This document shows, in pieces, positions 1 through 6,838 of a stretch of 19,442 bases of DNA. The notes beneath the pieces were generated by a model. The model ran no database searches and was not told where the DNA came from. It saw only the letters and a list, made by a program, of their open reading frames with translations. Location: positions 1 through 19,442 of the forward strand of contig JBBITX010000024.1 of NCBI GenBank assembly GCA_037440545.1, given 5' to 3'. A program made the translations under genes and the position numbers. Origin of the DNA: JAVZIQ01 sp037440545 (lineage in GTDB: Archaea; Thermoproteota; Bathyarchaeia; Bathyarchaeales; Bathycorpusculaceae). Each line of letters begins with the position of its first letter. Position 1 is the stretch's first letter.

Positions 1-20
1 TGCATTTTAACTGAAAGTGT

Positions 21-28
21 TATAAAAG
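21..28 (+). promoter_or_regulatory. TATA box, candidate purF promoter
   Basis: TATAAAAG lies centred about 26 bases before position 51 and about 35 before the ATG at 60. Archaeal transcription normally begins about 25 bases after the box, so this predicts a leaderless or very short-leader purF mRNA, which agrees with the lack of a Shine-Dalgarno site there. Seen as sequence only; function is inferred. Confidence 0.5.
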
Positions 29-59
29 TTGATAAAATGCCGTCTCACCATTGCATGTT

Positions 60-1576
60 ATGGGAGAAAACCTTAAAATAGAGTGCGGAGTATTTGGAGC
101 ACTTAATTTCGAGAAAGAGCCTATATTCCCCCACATATACTGGGGTTTAAGGGCTCAAAATCATAGGGGACACCAGTCCCACGGTTTTCTCACATACTCC
201 AATGGAAGATTCTACGCTTATAGAAGCCTAGATTTAGTGCCGAAAATTAAGGCAAGCGCTATTAAAGAGTGGTTTGGGAGGCTTCCCGGCCACATTGGAA
301 TTGGAAATGTCAGGTATACAACCTCTGGAAAAACAGATGAGAAATCTTTAATAAAAGGAACACAGCCTGTTACAGCCTCCAAAAACGGCTTCAGCATAGC
401 TGTATCCTTCAACGGAAACGTTGTAAACACAGCCCAGATTAAAGAAGAAATAAATAAAGAGTATCCAAACTTCTCCTACGAATGCGACGCGGATCTCATA
501 TGCCGAAAACTCCTAAAAGAGCTTTTAAAAAGTAAAAATTTAAAATCAGCTGTAAAAACCTGCATGCAAGAAGTTGAAGGCGCCTCTCAGTAATAGGTAT
601 AACAAAGAAAGGTGAGCTCTTCGCATTTAAGGATCCTCATGGAATTAGACCCCTCTGCGCTGGACACAGTGAAGAAAAGAAAATCTTCGCTTTCTCCTCT
701 GAAACCGTGGGCTTAGATATAAACGGCTTTTTAAGGGATTTCGAGGTTGAGCCAGGTGAGCTTGTAACTGTTTCAGAGGATGGGTTCAAAAGGGAAAAGC
801 TCATTGATCATGAGCGTAAAGCTTTCTGCGCCTTCGAGTTCGCATACTTTGCAAGACCTGACTCCATCTTTGACGATAAATACGTGTATGAAGTTCGAGA
901 GGAGTTTGGAAGAAACCTTGCCAGGGAGAACATGGACATAGTTGAAGAGGCAGACATTATAGTGTCCATGCCTGAGACAGGCGACGATGCAGCTATGGGA
1001 GTACATGAAGAGTCTGGATTGAAATGGGAGAGGGCTACTAGAAGACACAGGTATGTAACGGAACGGGCTTTCATTCTACTTGAAAGAGAGCGATTCGTCA
1101 CAATAGATAAGAAAATTAACATATTAGCTTCTAAGGTTAATGGAAAACGCGTCATCATAGTTGACGACAGCATTGTAAGAGGAGACACAACAAAAGTTAC
1201 AATAGAAAAGCTGAGGAGGAAAGGAGCTAAAAAAGTTTACATATTCGTAACTTTCCCACGCATAATAGGCCCATGCTTCTATGGGGTGGACATGGCAACA
1301 TATGGACAGCTTATAGGCGCAAAGCACACCCCGGAGGAGATAGCGAAAATAATAGGTGCAGATGCAGTTCGCTATCAATCTTTAGAGGGGCTTGTAAGGG
1401 CTACAGGCTTTAGAAAGGATGAACTTTGCCTGGCCTGTCTAACAGGAGAGTATCCAACTCCTTTAGCCCAGAAAATCGCAGACATACTGAAGAAGAGGTT
1501 TCTGGAAGGCTTAGAGGAAAGCGGAAGACCCTATGAGATAGCTGAACTTTTTGAGGAAGCCTCTAGGAGAAAATAG
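60..1576 (+). CDS. purF: Amidophosphoribosyltransferase, frameshifted by one base near 585
   Basis: PurF makes phosphoribosylamine from PRPP and glutamine, the committed step of purine synthesis. The N-terminal half (60-584) is the Ntn glutaminase domain: Cys9 in ECGVFG is the nucleophile after a short propeptide, followed by NHRGHQSHG, GNVRYTTSG and FNGN. The C-terminal half is the phosphoribosyltransferase domain, with PRPP loop VIIVDDSIVRGDTT. The four cysteines of [4Fe-4S]-type PurF are present (FCAFEF, GPCFYG, CLACL). Frame 0 stops at 591, but homology continues at once in another frame (SVIGITKKGELFAF from 587). The join EGA-[2 bases]-SVIG lacks one base; restoring a Tyr codon gives the family's EGAYS and about 505 residues. 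ATG 60 is preferred to TTG 51. A sequencing error or a recent lesion is likelier than two genes. Confidence 0.9.
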
Positions 1577-1577
1577 A

Positions 1578-1585
1578 TTATAAAA
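1578..1585 (+). promoter_or_regulatory. TATA box, candidate purD promoter
   Basis: TTATAAAA directly follows the purF stop and is centred about 34 bases before the purD ATG at 1616. It predicts a leader of only a few bases, and supports ATG 1616 over the upstream TTG at 1601. Inferred from spacing. Confidence 0.45.
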
Positions 1586-1615
1586 CCCTAAATCAAAATT
1601 TTGGATGGGTTTAAA

Positions 1616-3025
1616 ATGGAGAAGGTTGGAGTGCTTGTTGTGTCGTATGGTGCAAGGGAAGCGGCAATGGTTGACGCTTTTTCCAGGAGCATAAATTATG
1701 AAGTGGAAATTTATGTGGCGGATAAGCAGCGTAATCCATTTAATTTGAAGAAGGCGAAGGATCATGTTGTAATATCAGACTTAAACGTTGAGGAAATATG
1801 CAGGTTTGCAGAGAAGCATAAAGATAGAATAGACTTCGGCATTGTCGGACCTGAAAAACCCATAATAGAGGGCGTTCGAAACGTCGTTGAAAAACGCACA
1901 GGGATACCTATGATTTGCCCAACAAAGGAATATGCTATTGAAGCAAGCAAGGTTCAGCAGCGCCTATTGTTCCAGGAAGTTTTCCCAGAGGTGAACCCGA
2001 GATTTAAAATCTTCAAACCTGAAGATTATAAAACACAGGAAGAAGTTAAACAGAGCCTTTACAAATGGCTTGACGAACTAGGTGACATGGCTGTTGTTAA
2101 ACCAGATAAGCCGGCTGCTGGAAAAGGTGTAGGCGTCTGGGGAGACCACTTCACAACGAGAGAGCAGCTTCTTAACCATTTCTTGGAAAATCTCAAGCAT
2201 GGAGCAGTCATTGTGGAAGAGAAAATAGATGGTGAAGAGTCTAGTTTTCAGGCTTTCTGCGATGGAAAACATTTGGTGCCTCTTCCAGAGACAAGGGATT
2301 ATAAAAGGGCTTTCGACGGGGATAGAGGCCCAAACACAGGGGGTATGGGATCCTATAAGGACGTCGGAGAAAAATTGCCCTTCATGTCGAAAGAGGATAG
2401 AGAAAAAGAGTTAGCCATAGTTAACAAAATCTTCGAGAAATGGAGAGTTTCCGACGGTGAAGCGTTAAGGGGAATCCCTTTCTACGTGGCTTTTATGCAC
2501 ACTGGCGGTGAGCCTAAAATCCTTGAGAACAACAGCCGACCCGGAGACCCTGAAATACAAAACATTCTTCCAATAATTAAAGAAGACTTCATTGACGTAT
2601 GCTTCAAAATAATTGAGGGAAACCTCACCCGTGTAGAGCTGGAGAATGCAGCCACCGTTGTAACGTATAAAGTGCCCCCGAACTATGGAGGTTTCTCCGA
2701 TTCATACCCTGAACGGATTAATATGGCGGAAGCAGACATGCCTGTAGACTTAACAAAAGCCTACAAGCTAAACAGAAAATATGGAGAAAAAATCAGGGTT
2801 TACCCTGCATCCATGGAACTTCGGGGAAACAAAACCTACGCTCTAAAGTCAAGGGCTGTATGTGTAGTAGGCATAGGAGAAAACATAGAAACTGCTAGAG
2901 AAATTTCTTTAGAGGGCATAAACGCCATAAAAGGCGGGGCACTATGGTATAGGACAGACATAGCTTCCAAACAGCATATAGAAAAAAGCGTGCGCCACAT
3001 GGAGGAGCTTAGAAAACGAGGCTGA
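1616..3025 (+). CDS. purD: Phosphoribosylamine-glycine ligase (GAR synthetase)
   Basis: PurD joins glycine to phosphoribosylamine with ATP, the second step of purine synthesis and the one using the PurF product. The 469-residue protein has the expected order: an N-terminal preATP-grasp domain, VGPEKPIIEG near 77-86, the ATP-grasp nucleotide site (VVKPDKPAAGKGVG near 160-173), VEEKIDGEESSFQAF near 200-214, and the signature DGDRGPNTGGMG near 234-245. ENNSRPGDPE further on is a metal/ATP ligand region typical of ATP-grasp enzymes. The length is slightly above the usual 420-440. ATG 1616 is chosen over TTG 1601 because the conserved beta strand (VGVLVVS) begins right after it and the upstream TATA box would place transcription start near 1609. 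It follows purF by 39 bases. Confidence 0.95.
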   Translation: MEKVGVLVVSYGAREAAMVDAFSRSINYEVEIYVADKQRNPFNLKKAKDHVVISDLNVEEICRFAEKHKDRIDFGIVGPEKPIIEGVRNVVEKRTGIPMICPTKEYAIEASKVQQRLLFQEVFPEVNPRFKIFKPEDYKTQEEVKQSLYKWLDELGDMAVVKPDKPAAGKGVGVWGDHFTTREQLLNHFLENLKHGAVIVEEKIDGEESSFQAFCDGKHLVPLPETRDYKRAFDGDRGPNTGGMGSYKDVGEKLPFMSKEDREKELAIVNKIFEKWRVSDGEALRGIPFYVAFMHTGGEPKILENNSRPGDPEIQNILPIIKEDFIDVCFKIIEGNLTRVELENAATVVTYKVPPNYGGFSDSYPERINMAEADMPVDLTKAYKLNRKYGEKIRVYPASMELRGNKTYALKSRAVCVVGIGENIETAREISLEGINAIKGGALWYRTDIASKQHIEKSVRHMEELRKRG

Positions 3026-4104
3026 AAAAGGCTTTCATATCAGACTGCGAGGGGCCAATATCTAAAAATGATAATGCCTACGAGTTGACAGCACACTATG
3101 TTCCAAACGGCGAGCACCTATTCACGGTTATAAGCCGTTACGATGATGTCCTTGCATACGTCTTAAAAAGATCTAGATATAAGGCTGGAGATACCTTAAA
3201 GCTTATACTGCCATTTCTCAAGGTTTATGGAGTTACAAATAAGGTTATGAGGGACTTTTCAGTTAAAACCCTAGTTCTAATTTCAAACGTGAGGGAGACC
3301 TTAAACTTTATTCGCAGAGAGTTCTACACGTACATCGTGAGTACAAGCTATGAACATTATATTAAAGCACTATGCCAAGTGCTGAAATTCCCATTTAGAA
3401 ACGTGTACTGCACAAAAGTCGACATTGACAAGTATACGCTTAGCCCAGAGGAGAAAGAAAGGCTTATAGAACTGGCAGGTGAAATAGCGAAAATGCCTGT
3501 GATTGAAATTCCTCCACAAGCTAAGTCACTTGATGACTTTCAGGAAAGCCATAGGCAAGCCATTCGTAGACTTGACTGGATTTTCTGGGAGGAAATTGCA
3601 AAAATGAATGTGGGCAGAACGTTCCAAGAGGTTAACCCAGTTGGAGGAAGAGAAAAAGCAGAAGCAATTGAATCTATAATTAAGCTTTTAGGCTTAAGCC
3701 TAGCTGACGTTGTATACGTCGGCGACAGCATAACAGACGTGGAAGCCTTTCAAAAAGTGCGTAAAGGCGGAGGGCTAACAGTATCTTTTAACGGCAACGA
3801 GTACGCCGTAAGAGAAGCTGAAATCGCAATAATGTCCAATAATGCCCTAGTAACAGCTTTAGTGGCAAACGTTTACTTTAAACTTGGCAGAGAAAACCTG
3901 ATAGAGCTTGTGGAAGGCTGGAGCACATCAGCAGTTAAAAGTTTACGCATTTCAGAGAACCTTAAAAAGTTTATTTTTAAAGTTTACGGGTGCGAGCTTC
4001 CCCAGGTGGAAGTTGTAAGGGCGGAAAACATGGAAAGATTGATAAGGCAGAGCACACTTTTTCGGAAAAGTGTTAGAGGCGAAGCTATAGGGAGACTTGG
4101 ATAA
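3022..4104 (+). CDS. HAD-superfamily phosphatase, EhaR-like, probable CTG start
   Basis: This is a predicted aspartate-nucleophile phosphohydrolase with unknown substrate. HAD motif I is FISDCEGPIS near residues 5-14 (Asp8 nucleophile, Glu10), a motif II-like Ser/Thr lies in IVSTSYEHY near 105-112, the motif III Lys is in GGREKAEA near 212, and motif IV is VGDSITDVEAF near 232-242. The DCEGPISKNDNAYEL opening resembles archaeal proteins annotated as energy-converting hydrogenase A subunit R; that is recall, not a search. No ATG, GTG or TTG precedes motif I in this frame: the frame opens after a TAG at 3010-3012, and the first TTG (3085) would delete motif I. CTG 3022 overlaps the purD stop as CTGA, mimicking the usual ATGA coupling, and gives 360 residues. 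GGAGGAG at 3001-3007 is rather distant. Position after purD suggests a nucleotide or sugar phosphate substrate. Confidence 0.75.
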   Translation: MKKAFISDCEGPISKNDNAYELTAHYVPNGEHLFTVISRYDDVLAYVLKRSRYKAGDTLKLILPFLKVYGVTNKVMRDFSVKTLVLISNVRETLNFIRREFYTYIVSTSYEHYIKALCQVLKFPFRNVYCTKVDIDKYTLSPEEKERLIELAGEIAKMPVIEIPPQAKSLDDFQESHRQAIRRLDWIFWEEIAKMNVGRTFQEVNPVGGREKAEAIESIIKLLGLSLADVVYVGDSITDVEAFQKVRKGGGLTVSFNGNEYAVREAEIAIMSNNALVTALVANVYFKLGRENLIELVEGWSTSAVKSLRISENLKKFIFKVYGCELPQVEVVRAENMERLIRQSTLFRKSVRGEAIGRLG

Positions 4105-4153
4105 GCCCTGTGACGGCATGATCCTATGCCTATTTCAATTTAAGGGTTGAAGG

Positions 4154-4162
4154 TTTAATATA
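4154..4162 (+). promoter_or_regulatory. TATA box, candidate ftr-pfkB promoter
   Basis: TTTAATATA matches the archaeal box A pattern and lies in the 109-base gap between the phosphatase and ftr. Predicted transcription start is near 4184, a leader of about 30 bases that would include the GGGG/AAAGG purine stretch before the TTG start. Inferred. Confidence 0.5.
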
Positions 4163-4213
4163 GGAATTAACTAACCTAAAATAGCAGGGTCGATTGTAGG
4201 GGTTTAGAAAGGT

Positions 4214-5125
4214 TTGGATTGGAAGAGGCGTGTAGAGGACACCTACGCAGAGGCTTTCGAAGGCATATATTGTCGAGTTATAGTAACGGCCGACGATGAA
4301 GAAACTGTTAGAAGGGCAGCTGAAGATGCAACTGCTACCCCAGGCATAGTTATTGGAAGGGTTGAGGGAGGCGTGGAAAAGTGGCTCAGCGAGAAAGAAA
4401 CCCCTGACAGGCGTAAAGGCGCATTACTTCAGTTTTGGGGAGGAATAGACCCAAAAAAGCCCTTTTCAGAATCTCTAAAAAAGTTCGAGGTTGAACTTTC
4501 CTATAGAATTCGTCAGGACATACTTGTTAAGCCTTTTACAGCTGTTTTTGACGCCTTGCCCCATGCTTATGGCAAAATCGACATGATGGAACGTGTGGGG
4601 CACTGCGGAGACGGCTATGAGTGGGAGGAAAACCGTAATGGACGCATGGTAATAGTTGTTCCCATAATGGTTCCGGACTTCATAATTGAGCGTTATGTGG
4701 GTTATGCAAGGGGGGTTATGGGAGCAAACTTCTGGATTATGTGCGAAACTAAGGAGGCTGTGTTGGAGTCAGGAGAAAAAGCTTTGGAGGCCATACATAA
4801 AGTGGATGGCGTAATAACCCCTTTCAACATTTGCTCAGCAGGATCTAAGCCTGAAACTCGTTTTCCATGGATTGGCCCAACCACAAACCATCCTTACTGT
4901 CCCTCTTTAAAGAAACGTTTAGGTAAAGCCTCAAATGTTCCTGAGGGGGTAAACTACATTCCTGAAGTGGTGATTAACGGCGTTTCATTCGAAAAGGTTA
5001 AGGAAGCCATGAAATGTGGCATAGAGGCAGCTTTGAAAGTAAAAGGAGTAGCTAAGATTTCAGCGGGAAACTACGGTGGAAAACTGGGAGATTTCAAGAT
5101 TCATCTTCGCGAGTTGTTCTCATGA
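4214..5125 (+). CDS. ftr: Formylmethanofuran-tetrahydromethanopterin N-formyltransferase
   Basis: Ftr moves the formyl group between methanofuran and tetrahydromethanopterin, the second step of the archaeal methyl branch of the Wood-Ljungdahl pathway and of methanogenesis; it is a soluble cytoplasmic enzyme. The 303-residue length fits the family (about 297). Visible family features are VEDTYAEAF at the N-terminus, LLQFWGG, the central MERVGHCGDGYEWEE, PFNICSAGSKPETRFPWIGPTTNH near 207-230, then HPYCPSLKKRLG. Start: the frame is closed by a TAG at 4205-4207 and the only initiator before the conserved VEDTYAEAF is TTG 4214, just after AAAGG. It overlaps the next gene by ATGA. It shows that the host has H4MPT-type C1 metabolism, but no other gene of that pathway is visible here. 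Confidence 0.93.
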   Translation: MDWKRRVEDTYAEAFEGIYCRVIVTADDEETVRRAAEDATATPGIVIGRVEGGVEKWLSEKETPDRRKGALLQFWGGIDPKKPFSESLKKFEVELSYRIRQDILVKPFTAVFDALPHAYGKIDMMERVGHCGDGYEWEENRNGRMVIVVPIMVPDFIIERYVGYARGVMGANFWIMCETKEAVLESGEKALEAIHKVDGVITPFNICSAGSKPETRFPWIGPTTNHPYCPSLKKRLGKASNVPEGVNYIPEVVINGVSFEKVKEAMKCGIEAALKVKGVAKISAGNYGGKLGDFKIHLRELFS

Positions 5126-6036
5126 AACGCTTCCAGGTTGTGGGCTTCGGCGCCTTAAACATTGATAAACTCTACAGAGTTAACAGAATAGCATGTTCAG
5201 AAGAGGAAGCCTTTATAAAAGGCTTTGAAGAGGCATGTGGAGGATCATCTGCCAACACGGTTGTAGGCTTGTCAAGACTTGGATGCAAAGTTGGATATAT
5301 TGGAAAGGTTGCAAAAGACAGGGAGGGCCTAATGCTTATTGAAGATTTCCATCGTGAAGGCGTTGACACAGGAGGCATTGTTAAGGCAGAAACTGGAAGA
5401 AGCGGCGTAGTCATGGGCTTTGTGGATGAAAAAGGGAATAGAGCCCTATATGTGGATCCAGGGGTGAATGACCAAATAGAATTTGGAGAGATAAGCGTTG
5501 AATACGCGTCTAAGGCGGAGTTTCTACACTTAACATCATTTGTTGGAGAAAAATCCTTTCAAACCCAAAAAAAGCTTGTTGAAATTTTACCGGAGAATGT
5601 TAAAATAAGCATGGACCCTGGAGAGTTATACAGTCGAAAAGGCCTAAAAGCACTAAGGCAAATACTTGAAAGGACATATGCTTTTATGCCGAATGCAAGG
5701 GAGCTAAAGCTTCTAACAGGAGAGGATGATTATGTTTCAGGCGCTAAAATGCTTCTAGATTCTGGAGTAAGAATAGTGGCGGTTAAGCTTGGAAGTAAAG
5801 GATGCTATGTCACTGACGGCCATGAAAGTCGTCATGTGGAACCTTTTAAGGTTCGTGTTGTGGACACTACGGGAGCTGGAGACGCTTTCTGCGCTGGCTT
5901 CCTTTACGGTTTAATTAATGGAAAAAGCCTAGAGGAGTGTGGTAGAATAGGCAACTTTGTGGCTTCAAGGTGTATAACGAAAATTGGTGCGAGGGCCGGG
6001 CTTCCAAGGCTGGAAGATTTAAAAATTTTCTTCTAA
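5122..6036 (+). CDS. PfkB/ribokinase-family kinase, specificity unknown
   Basis: This cytoplasmic kinase should phosphorylate a sugar, nucleoside or sugar phosphate with ATP. In its 304 residues the N-terminal VGFGALNIDKLYRV and the glycine-rich GGSSANTVVGLSRLG (about 40-54) form the first PfkB signature region. The second signature, VVDTTGAGDAFCAGF (about 247-260), holds the anion hole and catalytic Asp254. MPNARELKLLTG (about 189-200) is the usual linker before the nucleotide site. ATG overlaps the ftr stop (ATGA), so the two are probably translationally coupled. That hints at a substrate linked to C1-carrier or nucleoside metabolism; relatives among archaeal nucleoside kinases make a ribonucleoside plausible, but the sequence does not settle it. 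Its last 18 bases overlap the convergent purQ. Confidence 0.85.
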   Translation: MKRFQVVGFGALNIDKLYRVNRIACSEEEAFIKGFEEACGGSSANTVVGLSRLGCKVGYIGKVAKDREGLMLIEDFHREGVDTGGIVKAETGRSGVVMGFVDEKGNRALYVDPGVNDQIEFGEISVEYASKAEFLHLTSFVGEKSFQTQKKLVEILPENVKISMDPGELYSRKGLKALRQILERTYAFMPNARELKLLTGEDDYVSGAKMLLDSGVRIVAVKLGSKGCYVTDGHESRHVEPFKVRVVDTTGAGDAFCAGFLYGLINGKSLEECGRIGNFVASRCITKIGARAGLPRLEDLKIFF

Positions 6037-6837
6037 GTATTCGATTAGGCTTTCAAATATTAGTTTGCCATCTCCATGCTGAGGCATAAGCGTTTGCCTT
6101 GTCCAGTCTGGCTGTTGCCACCAGTAAAAGGCTCTTTCGGGATGGGGCATTAAACCGAAAACTGTTCCTTCAGGATTGCATATGCCCGCTATATCATGGA
6201 ATGAGTTGTTCGGGTTTATCGGGTACCTTCCATCAGCATATTCGCCTTCCCTTGTGCAGTATCTGAAAACAAGCTGGTCGTTTCTATAAAGCTTATTTAG
6301 GCACTGCTTTTCTTTTTCCTTTGCAAATAGAAATCGGCCTTCAGAATGGGCTACGGGCATTCGGAGAACTTTCCCCTTCGGAATTTTACGTGTAAATATG
6401 CAGTTTCCATTGTTTTCATGTTTTATGTATACCCAGCGGCAGTTGTAGCCTGGAGGCTGGTTTGAAGCCAAGGCTGCTTCAGGATATGGGCTTATCCCCT
6501 CAAAGGCTGGGAGGAAGCCGGCTTCAACGAGCACCTGAAAACCATTGCATATTCCAAGGATTGGCCTTTTTTCTTCAACGTAAGCCTTAAGTTCCATTCC
6601 TAGCTTCGCCAGCATCCATTTAGCCCATATTGCCCCTCCCCTCACATAGTCGCCGAAGGAGAAGCCTCCTGGAAAAACCAGGGCGTCAAATTTCATAATG
6701 TTTCCCTGTTCAACCACCTTGTTAACGTGCAGGACTTCTGCTTTAACCCCTAAATCCTCAAAGGCTGTTTTTGTTTCAGCATCACAGTTGGTTCCGCCAA
6801 CCCTTAAAATGCAGATTCTAATGTCTTCGCGTCTCAT
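6019..6837 (-). CDS. purQ: FGAM synthase glutaminase subunit
   Basis: PurQ is the class I glutamine amidotransferase that feeds ammonia to PurL for formylglycinamidine ribonucleotide synthesis, in a complex with PurS. Cys97 in LGICNGFQ is the nucleophile, with His232 and Glu234 in LMPHPERAF completing the triad. FPGGFSFGDYVRGGAIW near 55-71 is the family's oxyanion-side loop. At 272 residues it is longer than bacterial stand-alone PurQ (about 227), with the extra length mostly in the middle and near the C-terminus (WWQQPDWTRQTLMPQHGDG). The ATG lies one base after the purL stop, so purS-purL-purQ form one operon. The stop falls inside the 3' end of the convergent pfkB. Confidence 0.95.
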   Translation of the reverse strand: MRREDIRICILRVGGTNCDAETKTAFEDLGVKAEVLHVNKVVEQGNIMKFDALVFPGGFSFGDYVRGGAIWAKWMLAKLGMELKAYVEEKRPILGICNGFQVLVEAGFLPAFEGISPYPEAALASNQPPGYNCRWVYIKHENNGNCIFTRKIPKGKVLRMPVAHSEGRFLFAKEKEKQCLNKLYRNDQLVFRYCTREGEYADGRYPINPNNSFHDIAGICNPEGTVFGLMPHPERAFYWWQQPDWTRQTLMPQHGDGKLIFESLIEYLEENF

Positions 6838-6838
6838 G

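Noticed and set aside
576..600. Programmed ribosomal frameshifting in purF
   Set aside because: No slippery heptamer, stimulatory structure or internal Shine-Dalgarno site is visible at GCCTCTCAGTAA, and purF is not a known frameshifted gene. A missing base is simpler.
808..1188. 126-codon antisense open frame across purF
   Set aside because: It is a shadow of the purF coding frame, with Ser/Leu-rich low-information sequence and no start signals.
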